DNA from: Methylocella silvestris BL2
GTDB lineage: Bacteria; Pseudomonadota; Alphaproteobacteria; Rhizobiales; Beijerinckiaceae
Reading direction: 5' to 3'
Length of the DNA stretch: 64,000 bases
NCBI RefSeq assembly: GCF_000021745.1
Contig: NC_011666.1
Span: 4,119,001-4,183,000 of the forward strand
A model generated the notes under the pieces. That model was not told the DNA's origin. It ran no database searches and saw nothing but the letters and a program-made list of their open reading frames with translations. Position numbers and translations under genes: made by a program. Below are positions 37,387 through 47,559 of the stretch, in pieces. How positions within the stretch are numbered: the stretch's first letter is position 1; each line of letters starts with the position of its first letter.

Positions 37387-39540
37387 ATGATGGCGGAGAC
37401 GATAAAATCCCGGATACGCGAAGGCCTGCCCTATCCGATCGGCGCGACATGGGATGGCGAGGGCGTTAATTTCGCGCTCTTTTCGGCAAATGCGACGAAG
37501 GTCGAGGTCTGCCTGTTCGATTCCGAGGGCAAGACCGAACTCGAGCGCGTGGCGCTCCCTGAATATACTGACCAGATCTATCATGGCTGGCTGCCCGACG
37601 TCGGGCCGGGACAGGTCTATGGCTATCGCGTTCATGGTCCCTATGAGCCCAACGCCGGCCATCGCTTCAATCCCACAAAACTGCTGCTCGACCCCTATGG
37701 CCGAGCCCATATGGGCGACCTCAAATGGGATCCGGCGGTGTTCGGCTATACGATTGGCCACGCAGACGGCGACCTCTCCTTCGATGAGCGCGACAGCGCC
37801 CCCTTCATGCCGAAATCGATCGTCGTCGATCCGAATTTCGACTGGCGCGGGCAGCCGAGGCGCAGCCCCGTCGCGTGGGATCGGACCATCTTTTACGAAG
37901 CGCATGTGCGCGGCTATACCAAGCTCCATCCGAAGATCCCCGAGGCGCTGCGCGGGACCTATGCCGGCCTCGGCGAGAAGCAGGTCATCGACTACATCAA
38001 GTCGATTGGCGTGACCTCGATCGAGCTGTTGCCGATCCACAGCTTCATCAATGACGACTATCTGCTCGACAAAAATCTCACCAATTATTGGGGCTATAAT
38101 ACAATCGGCTTCTTCTCGCCGGACCCGCGCTATGCGGCCGATCGCGCCAATTGCCTGCGCGAGTTCAAGGAGATGGTTTCGCGATTCCATGACGCGAGGC
38201 TCGAGGTCATTCTCGACGTCGTTTACAATCACACGGCCGAAGGCAATGAGCGGGGTCCGACGCTGTCTTTTAAAGGCATCGACAACGCTTCCTATTACCG
38301 GCTGCCGCCCGACCAGAAGCGGCATTACGTCAATGACACCGGCACTGGAAACACGGTCAATCTGTCGCATCCGCGCGTGATTCAAATGGTGACGGACAGC
38401 CTGCGCTATTGGGTTAATGAGACCCATGTCGACGGCTTCCGCTTCGATCTCGGCACCATTCTCGCGCGCGAGCCGAACGGATTCGACAATCAGTCGGGCT
38501 TCCTCAAGGCGTGCAGCCAGGATCCCGTGCTCGGCACGGTGAAGCTGATCGCCGAGCCGTGGGACTGCGGCCCCGGCGGCTATCAGGTCGGCGCCTTTCC
38601 GCCCGGCTGGTCGGAATGGAATGACAAATTCCGCGGCGCGGCGCGCGATTTCTGGAGAGGCGCCTGCCGCGCTGGCGATCTCGCGCCGCGGCTTCTGGCT
38701 TCGCCCGAGGAATTCGATCATCAGGGCCGCAAGCCCTGGGCGTCGGTCAATTTCATCACCGCACATGACGGCTTCACGCTGAACGACGTTGTCTCCTACA
38801 ACGAGAAGCACAATGAGGCGAATGGCGAAGACAACAAGGACGGCGCAGACGACAACCGCTCCTTCAACCATGGGGCCGAGGGGCCGACCGACGATCCGGA
38901 AATCAACAGGCTGCGCGAGCGCCAGATCTGCAACATGCTGGCGACGCTGCTGCTCAGCCAGGGGTGTCCGATGGTGGTCGCCGGCGACGAGTTCGGCCGC
39001 ACGCAACAGGGCAACAATAACGCCTATTGCCAGGACAATGAAGTGTCCTGGGTCGACTGGAATTTTGGCGAGCGCGGCCTCAGGCTGATCCGCTTTTTCA
39101 CGCGCATCACGGCGCTGCGGCAGCGTTTCCCGATCTTGCGCCGGGGCCGCTTTTTGACCGTCGCCTACAATGAAGAACTGGATATCAAGGAGCTGACCTG
39201 GATCAACGCCGGCGGCGGCGAGATGGAGCAGGGCGATTGGGAGCTCGCGCAATGTTTCGGTCTTATGCTCGACGGCCGCGCGCAGCCGACCGGCATCCAC
39301 AAGCGCGGCGAAGACGCGACCATTTTGATGATCTTCAACGCCTGGGACGACGTCGTCGAATTCAGCTTGCCGAGCCAGAGCGGCGCGGATCAGCACTGGA
39401 CCTTGATGATCGACACCAACCTTTCCGTCGAGGAGGATGAAAAGGAAACCCAGACGTTCCGCTTCGGCCAGAAATATGCGGTGACCGCGCGCTCCTTCCT
39501 GTTGTTCGCGCTGGTTCCGGACGACGGCGGCGCCGAATAA
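37387..39540 (+). CDS. glgX: glycogen debranching enzyme
   Basis: The 717-residue GH13 enzyme hydrolyses alpha-1,6 branches of glycogen limit dextrins. The N-terminal CBM48 domain begins with YPIGATWDGEGVNFALFSANA; catalytic residues can be placed in VDGFRFDLGTIL (nucleophile Asp), IAEPWDCGPGGYQ (acid Glu) and TAHDGFTLNDVVSYNEKHN (Asp). Length is normal for GlgX. It stands alone without other glg genes in the window; the gap before it is 104 bp. Confidence 0.95.
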   Translation: MMAETIKSRIREGLPYPIGATWDGEGVNFALFSANATKVEVCLFDSEGKTELERVALPEYTDQIYHGWLPDVGPGQVYGYRVHGPYEPNAGHRFNPTKLLLDPYGRAHMGDLKWDPAVFGYTIGHADGDLSFDERDSAPFMPKSIVVDPNFDWRGQPRRSPVAWDRTIFYEAHVRGYTKLHPKIPEALRGTYAGLGEKQVIDYIKSIGVTSIELLPIHSFINDDYLLDKNLTNYWGYNTIGFFSPDPRYAADRANCLREFKEMVSRFHDARLEVILDVVYNHTAEGNERGPTLSFKGIDNASYYRLPPDQKRHYVNDTGTGNTVNLSHPRVIQMVTDSLRYWVNETHVDGFRFDLGTILAREPNGFDNQSGFLKACSQDPVLGTVKLIAEPWDCGPGGYQVGAFPPGWSEWNDKFRGAARDFWRGACRAGDLAPRLLASPEEFDHQGRKPWASVNFITAHDGFTLNDVVSYNEKHNEANGEDNKDGADDNRSFNHGAEGPTDDPEINRLRERQICNMLATLLLSQGCPMVVAGDEFGRTQQGNNNAYCQDNEVSWVDWNFGERGLRLIRFFTRITALRQRFPILRRGRFLTVAYNEELDIKELTWINAGGGEMEQGDWELAQCFGLMLDGRAQPTGIHKRGEDATILMIFNAWDDVVEFSLPSQSGADQHWTLMIDTNLSVEEDEKETQTFRFGQKYAVTARSFLLFALVPDDGGAE

Positions 39541-39554
39541 GGCTGGCTGCCCGC

Positions 39555-40439
39555 CTACGCGCCGGTCTTTTGTTCGCGCGCGAGGGCGAGCCACGCGCGG
39601 GCGGCGGCGGAAAGATAGCCGCCGCGCCGCCACGCCAGAACCATCCGCCATTCCGTGCCCGGCTCGTCAAGCAGCACGCGGCGGACGCCGGGGTTCGCGC
39701 GCTGCTCCGCCATTAGCCGGGGCAAAAAGGCGACGCCAAGCCCCGCCGCTGCAAGTTCGATCACAAAATCGATCTGCGAACTGCGCGCGGCGACCGTCGG
39801 CGCGAAGCCGTGACGTCCGCAGGCGTCGAGAATGACCTGATTGAGTGCGAAGCCGCTCTCGAACAGGATGAAGGGCGAGGTCTTGAGGCGCGCCAGCCCG
39901 ACCTTTTCCTCGCCGGCGCAGGGATGATCTGGCGCCATCAGCGCCATCAGCGGCTCGTCGCGCACCTTCTGCCAGTCGAAATCATGCCCGGCCGGAAGCA
40001 GCACGGCGGCGAGGTCGAGTTCCCCGGCGGCGACAAGCTCCTCGAGCCGCTTGCTGCCATGCTCGTTGAGGCGGATGTCGACGCCGGGATAGCGGCTGCG
40101 ATAGATCGCAAACAGCGGCGCGAAGAGCAGGCTCGTGCCGATAGGCGGCAGGCCGAGCCGCAGCACGCCGCGCTTCAGCCCGCGCAATTCGTCGAGTTCG
40201 GCGATGAGATCGTCGCGCTGGGCGAGCATCGCCAGCGCGCGGCGATAGACGATGTCGCCGGCGGCGGTAAGTTCGCTGCGATGGCCAAGCCGCTCCAGCA
40301 AAGGGACGCCAAGCTCGTCCTCAATCAGCTTGACCGATTTGCTGATGGTCGGCTGCGTCGCGTTCAGCGTTTTCGCGGCGGCCGAGAAGCCGCCCTGGCG
40401 GACGACCTCGACGAAAGCGCGCAGCGTCCTCAGCTCCAT
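39555..40439 (-). CDS. LysR-family regulator, likely CidR-type
   Basis: This 294-residue regulator has the winged helix domain MELRTLRAFVEVVRQGGFSA with ATQPTISKSVKLIEDELG and a C-terminal type 2 periplasmic-binding fold (residues 90-290). It is divergent from the cidA/cidB pair with 94 bp between, the arrangement expected of CidR, which activates cid genes in response to acetate in gram-positive bacteria. The intergenic region holds AATTC-GATATC-AGAATAG, a loosely symmetrical AT-rich element that could be its site. The inducer here is unknown. Confidence 0.85.
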   Translation of the reverse strand: MELRTLRAFVEVVRQGGFSAAAKTLNATQPTISKSVKLIEDELGVPLLERLGHRSELTAAGDIVYRRALAMLAQRDDLIAELDELRGLKRGVLRLGLPPIGTSLLFAPLFAIYRSRYPGVDIRLNEHGSKRLEELVAAGELDLAAVLLPAGHDFDWQKVRDEPLMALMAPDHPCAGEEKVGLARLKTSPFILFESGFALNQVILDACGRHGFAPTVAARSSQIDFVIELAAAGLGVAFLPRLMAEQRANPGVRRVLLDEPGTEWRMVLAWRRGGYLSAAARAWLALAREQKTGA

Positions 40440-40533
40440 ATAGAATTCGATATCAGAATAGACTCTATGAAATCAATTCATTTTTGTCATGCTGCTCCGC
40501 AGCGTATGCTCCCTCCGGATTGGAGATACGGAT

Positions 40534-40941
40534 ATGCATAGGCGCGGGCCTCTTTTTCGCATTCGATATGCGTTCCACCATAGCCGGCTGCTGCAGCTCG
40601 GCGTCCTCACAGGCTTCTGGTTTCTCGGCCAGGCCGCCGCGCAGGCTTTGCGGCTGCCTGTCCCCGGCGGCGTCGTCGGCATGGCGGCTGTGCTGGCCTT
40701 GCTGCTGAGCGGGCGCATGAGCGTCTTCAGCTTTCGCCGGGGCGCGGAAGTGCTGCTCGCCGAGATGCTGCTGTTCTTCGTCCCGGCGGTGATGGCGCTG
40801 CTCGACCATTCCGAATTTGTAGGCGTGCTCGGGCTGAAACTGCTGGCCGTCATCCTCACGGGAACGCTCTGCGTCATGGCCTCGACCGCTCTGACGGTCG
40901 ATCTTTGCGCGCGCTGGACGTCGCGCCATGTCGCTCGATAA
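40534..40941 (+). CDS. cidA: CidA/LrgA-family holin-like protein
   Basis: The 135-residue protein has four membrane segments and matches the CidA/LrgA family: LLQLGVLTGFWFLGQAAAQ, then LRLPVPGGVVGMAAVLALL and LLFFVPAVMALL. These proteins work with CidB in membrane permeability or export of small metabolites such as acetate or pyruvate. GGAGATACGG lies before the ATG at 40534. It overlaps cidB by 14 bp. Confidence 0.88.
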   Translation: MHRRGPLFRIRYAFHHSRLLQLGVLTGFWFLGQAAAQALRLPVPGGVVGMAAVLALLLSGRMSVFSFRRGAEVLLAEMLLFFVPAVMALLDHSEFVGVLGLKLLAVILTGTLCVMASTALTVDLCARWTSRHVAR

Positions 40942-41650
40942 TCCTTTCTTCGGGTCGCCGATCGTCCTCGCGCTGTTCTGGCCGGCGGCGACGATAGGCT
41001 TCTATCTTTGCGCGCGAAAAATCTATGCGCGCTGGCCGCGCTGGTATCTGTCGCCGCTGGCGGTGACGCCGGCGCTGCTGCTCGCTCTCGCCGTTCTGCT
41101 CGGCGCCCGTTACGTCGACTACATGCGCGGCGCGCATTGGATCATGCTGGCGCTGGGTCCGGCGACGGTCGCCTTCGCGATCCCGATTTACGAAAAGCGG
41201 GAGACGATCCGCCGCAACTGGCGTGTTCTGCTTCTTGGCGTCCTCATTGGCAGCGGCACGGCGATGGCCTCGGCCTGGGCGATGGCGAGCGCCCTCGGCC
41301 TTTCCGGCGATTTGCGGCTCAGCCTGCTGCCGCGCTCGATGAGCACGCCCTTCGCCATGGAGGTGTCGGGCGACATCGGGGGAGCGCCCGATCTGACGGC
41401 GATTTTCGTCATGGTCACCGGCATTTTCGGCGCGGCGCTCGGGGAGCTGATGCTGACGTTGCTGCCCCTCCGCTCAAGCCTCGCCCGCGGCGCGCTGCTC
41501 GGCATGGGCGCGCATGGCGCCGGCGCCGCCAAGGCGCGCGAGATCGGGCAGGAGGAAGGCTCGATCGCCGGTCTCGTCATGGTGCTTGCGGGGTTGCTCA
41601 ACGTGCTCGCCGCGCCGATTCTCGCCTATGGGCTGAAGGGCGGATTTTAG
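40928..41650 (+). CDS. cidB: CidB/LrgB-family membrane protein
   Basis: The 240-residue partner of CidA has about seven membrane segments and the typical blocks PALLLALAVLLGARYVDYM, LGPATVAFAIPIYEKRE, LLPRSMSTPFAMEVSGDIGG and GALLGMGAHGAGAAKAREIG. Genes for CidA and CidB overlap and share a promoter, next to a divergent LysR gene. A choloroplast member of this family exports glycolate; the substrate here is unknown. Confidence 0.92.
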   Translation: MSLDNPFFGSPIVLALFWPAATIGFYLCARKIYARWPRWYLSPLAVTPALLLALAVLLGARYVDYMRGAHWIMLALGPATVAFAIPIYEKRETIRRNWRVLLLGVLIGSGTAMASAWAMASALGLSGDLRLSLLPRSMSTPFAMEVSGDIGGAPDLTAIFVMVTGIFGAALGELMLTLLPLRSSLARGALLGMGAHGAGAAKAREIGQEEGSIAGLVMVLAGLLNVLAAPILAYGLKGGF

Positions 41651-41660
41651 CTTCGGCGGG

Positions 41661-42047
41661 TCAGCTGGCCGGCGCGTCGATCAGGCCCGAGAAATCATGG
41701 CCGCCATCGGCGCCGCGCGGAATCCGCTTGACGGACGCAACCGAATCCAGCGGCAGCGGCGCATAAAGATGTGGAAACAAAGCGCCGCCGCGCGAGGCCT
41801 CGAAGCGCAGATCGGCGCCGAGCTTTGTGGCGTTGACCGCGATCAGCACGAGGTCGGGGAGACCGGCGAAATGCAGCCGCGCCGTCTCCTCGACCTGGGC
41901 GGCGGTGGAAAAATGGATGAATCCATCCTTGAGATCGACGGCCGAGCCATCGAAGCGGCCGCGGTCCTGCGCCTGCCGCCACAGCGCCGCCGGGGCGATC
42001 TTGTAGATCAGCTCCATTTTTGGCTTTTCGCCTTGCCGCGTCGGCAC
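41661..42047 (-). CDS. DUF952-family protein
   Basis: The small protein belongs to DUF952 (MELIYKIAPAALWRQAQ, DGFIHFSTAAQVEETARLHFAG, and FPHLYAPLPLDSV), a family related to ADP-ribose-binding folds with no firm function. It begins 3 bp after the stop of lysK. Start choice: GTG at 42047 has GGAGG 9 bp upstream within the lysK end and gives 128 residues; ATG at 42017 gives the family N-terminus but has no good ribosome site. Coupling with lysK is likely; a functional link is not known. Confidence 0.82.
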   Translation of the reverse strand: MPTRQGEKPKMELIYKIAPAALWRQAQDRGRFDGSAVDLKDGFIHFSTAAQVEETARLHFAGLPDLVLIAVNATKLGADLRFEASRGGALFPHLYAPLPLDSVASVKRIPRGADGGHDFSGLIDAPAS

Positions 42048-42050
42048 CGG

Positions 42051-43808
42051 CTAGGTCCTCCGCTCGGTCAGAAAATCCTCGTGACGCTTGATGAGATCGC
42101 CGCTGAGCGCCGCAGCGATCAGCTTGCGGGTCTCGTCAAGGCCGTAAAGCGCGGCGAAGGAGCCAAAGCGCGGGCCGCGGCCTTCGCCGAGCAGCACCGC
42201 GTAGAGCATATTGAAGAAATCGGTCGAGACGCCGGGGCGATCCGGCGTCGCGCCCTTGGCCTTCATGTCCTGATAACGCGGGATTGTGCGGCCGATATCG
42301 TAAAGCGCCGATTGAATGGCCTCGGCGCTGGCGTCCGCCGGCAGCGCCGTCAGCATGTCGGCGAGGCGGCCCAGCGCCTCGCGCTCGACGTCGTCCGGCG
42401 CGCGATAGGCTTTTGCCGGGCGCACGAAATCGCGGAAATAACGCACCGCATAGGCGATGAGGGCGCCGAGCCGCGGATGGTTTTCGGGCGAGACGTCCGG
42501 CGCATAGCGGCGCAGAAAGCCCCAAAGCACCTGCGGGTCCTCGCTGTTTGCGACGGCCGCGAGATTGAGCAGCATAGCGAAGGTGACCGCGGTTTGGTGC
42601 TCGCCGGAGCCGAGAATTTCAGGCTCGGGCGGCGCGCCCGAATGGATGTGCCAGACCGGATTGCCGAGCTGCTCCTTGATCGGCTGGCGCGGATAGGCTT
42701 CGAGGAAGCTAAGATAATCGTCGACGGCGCGCGGGATGACGTCGAAATAAAGCCGCTTCGCCGCCGTCGGCTTCTGGAACATGAACAGCGAGAGGCTTTC
42801 GGGGCTGGCATAGGCGAGCCATTCGTCGATGGTCAGGCCATTGCCTTTCGACTTCGAGATTTTCTGGCCCTTGTCGTCCAAAAAAAGCTCGTAGTTGAAG
42901 CCGTCGGGCGGCTGGCCGCCAAGGGCGCGGCAGATCCGGCTCGAGAGCTTGACCGATTCGATCAGATCCTTTCCGGCCATCTCATAATCGATCCCGAGCG
43001 CGAACCAGCGCATCGCCCAATCGGCTTTCCATTGGCATTTGACGCGCCCGCCGGTGACGAGCGTTTCGATTTTTTCGCCGGTGTCGGGGTCGACATAGAC
43101 GATCGTTCCGCGCGCGGCGTCGCGCTCGACCATCGGAACCTGCAGCACTTTGCCGGAGCGCGGGCTGATCGGCAGGAAGGGGGAGTAGGTCGCCCGCCGA
43201 TCCGGGCCGAGCGTCGGCAGGATGATCTCCATCACCTCGTCATAGACGGCGAGCATGCGCAGCAGCGTTTCGTCGAACCGGCCCGAGGCGTAATAATCGG
43301 TCGAGCTGGCGAATTCATAATCGAAGCCGAAACGGTCGAGGAAGGCGCGCAGCCGCGCATTATTGGCGGCGCCGAAGGAAGGATATTCGTTGGAGAAGGG
43401 GTCGGGCACGCGGGTCAGCGGCTCGCCGAGATGCGATTCAAGCATCGCCTTGTTCGGCACATTGTCCGGCACCTTGCGCAGCGCGTCCATGTCGTCGGAG
43501 AAGGCGAGGAGGCGCGTCTTGAAGCGGTCTTCCGTCATGACGCGAAACGCGTGGCGCACCATGGTGGTGCGAGCGACTTCGCCGAAGGTGCCGATATGCG
43601 GCAAGCCGGAGGGACCGTAGCCGGTCTCGAAGATGACTTCGGTCTTGCCGGTCGCCTTGAGGCGGTCGATCAGCTTGCGCGCTTCCTCGAACGGCCAGGC
43701 GCTGGCCTTCAGCGCGGCCTCGATGGTTTCGGACGAGATCGGCTCCGCGCGCTCTGCCAGCGCAAGACTGGCCGGCGAAGGGGCAGGGAAATCGGCGCCG
43801 GTCGGCAT
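42051..43808 (-). CDS. lysK: lysyl-tRNA synthetase, class I
   Basis: The 585-residue enzyme charges tRNA-Lys. It is a class I synthetase, with the HIGH-type motif [11 protein letters not shown] and the KMSKS-type motif KISKSKG, unlike the class II LysS of most bacteria; class I LysRS is standard in archaea and many alphaproteobacteria. The C-terminal anticodon region has helical repeats. The ATG at 43808 is chosen because AGGAAC precedes it; earlier in-frame starts would add about 96 low-complexity residues. DUF952 follows closely. Confidence 0.95.
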   Translation of the reverse strand: MPTGADFPAPSPASLALAERAEPISSETIEAALKASAWPFEEARKLIDRLKATGKTEVIFETGYGPSGLPHIGTFGEVARTTMVRHAFRVMTEDRFKTRLLAFSDDMDALRKVPDNVPNKAMLESHLGEPLTRVPDPFSNEYPSFGAANNARLRAFLDRFGFDYEFASSTDYYASGRFDETLLRMLAVYDEVMEIILPTLGPDRRATYSPFLPISPRSGKVLQVPMVERDAARGTIVYVDPDTGEKIETLVTGGRVKCQWKADWAMRWFALGIDYEMAGKDLIESVKLSSRICRALGGQPPDGFNYELFLDDKGQKISKSKGNGLTIDEWLAYASPESLSLFMFQKPTAAKRLYFDVIPRAVDDYLSFLEAYPRQPIKEQLGNPVWHIHSGAPPEPEILGSGEHQTAVTFAMLLNLAAVANSEDPQVLWGFLRRYAPDVSPENHPRLGALIAYAVRYFRDFVRPAKAYRAPDDVEREALGRLADMLTALPADASAEAIQSALYDIGRTIPRYQDMKAKGATPDRPGVSTDFFNMLYAVLLGEGRGPRFGSFAALYGLDETRKLIAAALSGDLIKRHEDFLTERRT

Positions 43809-43925
43809 TTGGCGGTTCCTTGAGGCGGGGAAGAGGTTTGATGCTGTGCTGACAGATTGACGGCCGCACGGCAAGCACCCGCTTGGCGCGGGAAAGACGC
43901 CCTGCATCCTCGCCGCGGCGAAGCC

Positions 43926-43962
43926 AAAAGAAAAGGCGCGATCGGCCAAAGCCAATCGCGCC
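43926..43962 (-). terminator. rho-independent terminator of the bc1 operon
   Basis: On the minus strand GGCGCGAT (43962-43955) pairs with ATCGCGCC (43942-43935), a perfect 8-bp stem with a 12-nt loop, followed by TTTTCTTTT. It lies 27 bp after the cytochrome c1 stop and before the lysK promoter region. Confidence 0.85.
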
Positions 43963-43989
43963 CCGAAGATGCAGCGTAGTGCTAATAGC

Positions 43990-44883
43990 TCAGTGAGGGA
44001 CTTTCGCCCAGAGACGCTTCTTGATCGTGTAGAGCAGGCCGGCGAAGACGAGCAGATAGATGATGACCGCAAAGCCGAGGCTCTTGCGCGCCTCAAGCTT
44101 GGGCTCGGCGGCCCACATCAGAAAGGCGGTGACGTCTTTGGCGTATTGCGGCGTGGTCTTCGGCGCGCCGTCCGTATAATCGACCAGCCCGTCGCTGAGC
44201 GGCGGCGGCATGGCGATATGCTGGCCCGGGAAGATGGCGTTGAAATTCGGGTCGTCCGGCTTCGTATAGCCGTTGAGCAGGGCGTAGATATAGTCGGGGC
44301 CGCCCTCCTGATATTGGGTGAAGGCGTCGATGACGAAGCCCGGGAAGCCGCTGTGCAGGTCGCGCGCCTTGGCCAGCACCGACATGTCAGGCGGAATGGC
44401 GCCAAGCGCGGCGCGGGCGGCCTGGGGATTGGGGAACGGCGAGGGGAAATAATCCGAGGGGCGTCCGGGCCGCTCGAACATCTCGCCGGCCTCGTTGGGA
44501 CCGTCCTTGACCTTGAAAGTGGCCGCGAGCGCCTTGATCTGCGACTCGGAGAAGGCCGGGCCGCTGTTCTCCTCGAGGTCGCGGAAGGCGACAAGCCGCA
44601 TGGAATGGCAGGCCGAGCAGACTTCCTTATAGACCTGATAGCCGCGCTGAAGCTGGGCGCGATCGAATTTGCCGAACGGACCAGCGAAGCTCCAGGATTG
44701 CCGATGCGGATGTGGATGCTCCACGACCACGGCCGATTCGGCCCCTGCGCCGGCTTTATCCCCGGCGGCCGCGCCGGCCTTGTCGTCGGCGCGAACCGAG
44801 GTTGCTGAAACCGCGAAGGTTAAGGCGAGGGCGCCGAAAAAGGCCGCCCCCGCGCCTGCGGCGAATTTGCTGGCAAGCGTCAT
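43990..44883 (-). CDS. petC: cytochrome c1 of the bc1 complex
   Basis: The 297-residue subunit carries a covalent heme (VCSACHSMR) and a C-terminal membrane anchor ([17 protein letters not shown]). The N-terminal signal sequence is [19 protein letters not shown], then a mature part rich in Ala/Gly/Asp. The axial Met is probably in [11 protein letters not shown]. It passes electrons from the Rieske protein to soluble cytochrome c. ATG at 44883 is preferred over GTG at 44904 because AAAAGGAA lies 8 bp upstream. It is last in petA-petB-petC; a terminator follows. Confidence 0.94.
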   Translation of the reverse strand: MTLASKFAAGAGAAFFGALALTFAVSATSVRADDKAGAAAGDKAGAGAESAVVVEHPHPHRQSWSFAGPFGKFDRAQLQRGYQVYKEVCSACHSMRLVAFRDLEENSGPAFSESQIKALAATFKVKDGPNEAGEMFERPGRPSDYFPSPFPNPQAARAALGAIPPDMSVLAKARDLHSGFPGFVIDAFTQYQEGGPDYIYALLNGYTKPDDPNFNAIFPGQHIAMPPPLSDGLVDYTDGAPKTTPQYAKDVTAFLMWAAEPKLEARKSLGFAVIIYLLVFAGLLYTIKKRLWAKVPH

Positions 44884-44920
44884 GAATGAATTCCTTTTGG
44901 ACACGGCCGTCTCTTTAGGC

Positions 44921-46174
44921 TCAGTGGCTCGCCAGCGCAGGCTCCGCCTTCACGGAGTCGCCAAGCACCGCGTCGGAAATGGAGGCCGGCAGCGGCCGCG
45001 TCGGCTCAAATCGGCTGAGCAGCGGCAGGATCACCAGGAAGTGGATGAAATAATAGGCCGTCAACAGGCGTCCGGCGATCACCGCGCCGCCCTCCGGCGG
45101 TTGCGAGCCGATATAGCCGAGCAGCACGGCGTCGACGACGAAGATCCAGAAGAAGATCCGAAACAATGGACGGTAGACCGCCGATTTGATCTTCGAAGTG
45201 TCGAGCCAGGGCAAAACGGCGACAATCAGCACGGCGCCGAACATGGCGAGGAAGCCGCCAAATTTCGAGGGGATCGAGCGGAGGATCGCGTAGAAGGGCA
45301 GATAGTACCATTCCGGAACGATATGGGGCGGCGTCACCAGCGGGTTGGCCTCGATGTAATTGTCGGCGTGGCCGAGATAGTTCGGAATGTAGAACACGAA
45401 CCAGGCGTAGAAGATCAGGAAAACGGTCAGCGCAAACCCGTCCTTCACCGTGAAATAGGGGTGGAAGGGAAGGGTGTCTTTCGCGCTCTCCGGCTCGATG
45501 CCGGTCGGATTGTTCGATCCCGGCACATGCAGCGCCCAGATATGCAGGCCGACGACGCCGACGATCATGAAGGGCAGCAGATAATGCAGGGCGAAGAAGC
45601 GGTTCAGCGTCGCATTATCGACCGAATAGCCGCCCCACAGCCAAGTGGTGATGGCGTCGCCAACGACCGGGATCGCCGAGAACAGGCTGGTGATGACGGT
45701 CGCGCCCCAAAAGCTCATCTGTCCCCAAGGCAGCACATAACCCATGAAGGCCGTCGCCATCGACAGGAGATAGATGATGAATCCGAGCAGCCATAAAACT
45801 TCGCGCGGCGCCTTGTAGGAGCCGTAATACATGCCGCGAAGAATGTGGACATAGAGGCCGATGAAGAACATCGACGCGCCATTGGCGTGCCAGTAGCGCA
45901 TCAGCCAGCCGAAGTTCACGTCGCGCATGATGCGCTCGACCGAATCGAAGGCGAGCGTGGATTCGGGCGTGTAATGCATCGCCAGCACGACGCCGGTGAT
46001 GATCTGCGAAATGAGCAGAAAGGCGAGAATGCCGCCGAAGGTCCACCAGTAATTCAGATTGCGCGGATTGGGGAAGACCACGAAGGAGGAATGCGCCAGC
46101 CCCAGCACCGGCAAGCGGCTTTCAAACCATTTCGCGACTGCATTCTTCGGGACGTAAGTCGATTCTCCGCTCAT
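44921..46174 (-). CDS. petB: cytochrome b of the bc1 complex
   Basis: The 417-residue membrane subunit has eight predicted helices, two bis-His heme sites and the quinol-site motif [18 protein letters not shown]. Other family blocks are [26 protein letters not shown], then [18 protein letters not shown] and [11 protein letters not shown]. It is the full-length fused form (not the split b6/IV type). It lies 114 bp after the Rieske gene and 37 bp before cytochrome c1. Confidence 0.96.
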   Translation of the reverse strand: MSGESTYVPKNAVAKWFESRLPVLGLAHSSFVVFPNPRNLNYWWTFGGILAFLLISQIITGVVLAMHYTPESTLAFDSVERIMRDVNFGWLMRYWHANGASMFFIGLYVHILRGMYYGSYKAPREVLWLLGFIIYLLSMATAFMGYVLPWGQMSFWGATVITSLFSAIPVVGDAITTWLWGGYSVDNATLNRFFALHYLLPFMIVGVVGLHIWALHVPGSNNPTGIEPESAKDTLPFHPYFTVKDGFALTVFLIFYAWFVFYIPNYLGHADNYIEANPLVTPPHIVPEWYYLPFYAILRSIPSKFGGFLAMFGAVLIVAVLPWLDTSKIKSAVYRPLFRIFFWIFVVDAVLLGYIGSQPPEGGAVIAGRLLTAYYFIHFLVILPLLSRFEPTRPLPASISDAVLGDSVKAEPALASH

Positions 46175-46288
46175 GCGCTCGTCTCTGTCAGAATGCGCCG
46201 CCCGACAATGGCGCCGCGTTGAAAAAATAAGGGATGTTCAGGATCGCGGGGAGGAGCCGATGCGCTGCGCGCCCGCAAATGCTGAAGC

Positions 46289-46810
46289 CTAGCCGATGGA
46301 AATCTTGGCGTCGCTGACGAATTTATAGGGCGGGACCACAAGATTGGCCGGCGCCGGCCCCTGCCGGATGCGGCCCGAGGGATCATAGACCGAGCCGTGG
46401 CAGGGGCAGAAGAAGCCATGATAGGGCCCTTCATTGCCGAGCGGCACGCAGCCGAGATGGGTGCAGATTCCGATGACGATGAGCCATTCCGGCTTTTGCA
46501 CCCGCGACTGATCGGTCGCCGGATCTTTCAGTTCATTCAGGGGAACCGCGCGCACGGCGGCGATTTCCTCCGGCGTGCGGTGAGACACGAAAATCGGCTT
46601 GCCGCGCCATTTCACGGTGAGGATCTGGCCCACGGCGATGCCGCTGATATCGACTTCAACGGAGCCGGCCGCGAGCGTCGAGGCGTCGGGGCTCATCTGG
46701 CTGATCAGCGGCCAGACCGCAGCGCCGGCTCCCACGATTCCGACGGCGGCTGTCGCGATGTAAAGGAAATCTCGGCGGGTCGGCTCTTCCAGCGTGGTTG
46801 TGGCTGCCAT
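46289..46810 (-). CDS. petA: Rieske iron-sulfur subunit of the bc1 complex
   Basis: The 173-residue protein has an N-terminal twin-arginine-like anchor ([21 protein letters not shown]) and the complete Rieske ligands in [10 protein letters not shown] and [10 protein letters not shown], including the two disulfide Cys. It takes electrons from quinol at the cytochrome b Qo site. It is the first gene of the bc1 operon, with the divergent trmL gene 194 bp away. The 114-bp gap to petB is longer than usual but no promoter was recognised in it. Confidence 0.95.
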   Translation of the reverse strand: MAATTTLEEPTRRDFLYIATAAVGIVGAGAAVWPLISQMSPDASTLAAGSVEVDISGIAVGQILTVKWRGKPIFVSHRTPEEIAAVRAVPLNELKDPATDQSRVQKPEWLIVIGICTHLGCVPLGNEGPYHGFFCPCHGSVYDPSGRIRQGPAPANLVVPPYKFVSDAKISIG

Positions 46811-47004
46811 AATGTCCTCAAACTGGCGCTGCGCCCCCGCAATTTGGAACGCCTCGAATTTCCCTACGCACTAATCAAGGGCGTAGAAAGAATCAACATC
46901 ATAGGTCAAGGTGTGACGCTTAGCCGCCAAGTTTTTTTTATAGTAATGAAAATCCCCTGCCAGGCCTGTGCCGGTCTGCGCCCTTTGGCGGAGATCGGCG
47001 AGGG

Positions 47005-47514
47005 ATGAGCGTGTTCGAGCCGGTCGATCTGACCGTCGCTTTGTACCAGCCCGACATTCCGCAGAACGCCGGGACGATCCTGCGCATGTGCGCCTGTCTC
47101 GGATTGCGGGCGGCGATCATCGAGCCCGCCGGCTTTCCGGTCAGCGACAGGCATTTTCGCCGCGCCGGCATGGATTACCTCGATCATGTTGCGATTGAGC
47201 GTCATGTTTCGTTCGCCGCCTTCGACGCAGCCCGCCGCGCGGAAGGCGCGCGCCTCGTGCTGCTCTCGACCAAAGCCGCGCTCCCCTATGCCGATTTTGC
47301 CTTCCGCGCCGGAGACATTCTGCTGCTTGGGCGCGAATCGGCCGGGGCGCCGGACGAAGTGCATCGCAGCGCCGACGCGCGGATCATCATTCCGCTGGCG
47401 GATGGCATGCGTTCGCTCAATGTCGCGGTCGCGGCCGCAATCGTCGCGGGCGAGGCGATGCGGCAGATCCGACTCGTGCAACAACGCACGCGGGATAAGG
47501 TTAACAAAGCGTAA
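47005..47514 (+). CDS. trmL: tRNA (cytidine(34)-2'-O)-methyltransferase
   Basis: The 169-residue SPOUT-fold enzyme methylates the wobble ribose of tRNA-Leu. Typical blocks are LYQPDIPQNAGTILRMCACL near the N-terminus, LLLGRESAGAPDEV, and the knot motif IPLADGMRSLNVAVAAAIVAGEAM. Length fits TrmL (about 155-170) rather than the longer TrmH/RlmB with an extra N-terminal domain. GCGAGGG precedes the ATG. The gene is divergent from petA. Confidence 0.92.
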   Translation: MSVFEPVDLTVALYQPDIPQNAGTILRMCACLGLRAAIIEPAGFPVSDRHFRRAGMDYLDHVAIERHVSFAAFDAARRAEGARLVLLSTKAALPYADFAFRAGDILLLGRESAGAPDEVHRSADARIIIPLADGMRSLNVAVAAAIVAGEAMRQIRLVQQRTRDKVNKA

Positions 47515-47559
47515 CTTCAGCCTCGACGCCGAAGGGAGATTGGCGATCAGGAGGCGACA

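Noticed and set aside
37225-39651. Minus-strand open frame of 808 codons opposite glgX
   Set aside because: It is a shadow of glgX, which has all GH13 catalytic motifs. The antisense translation shows no family features.
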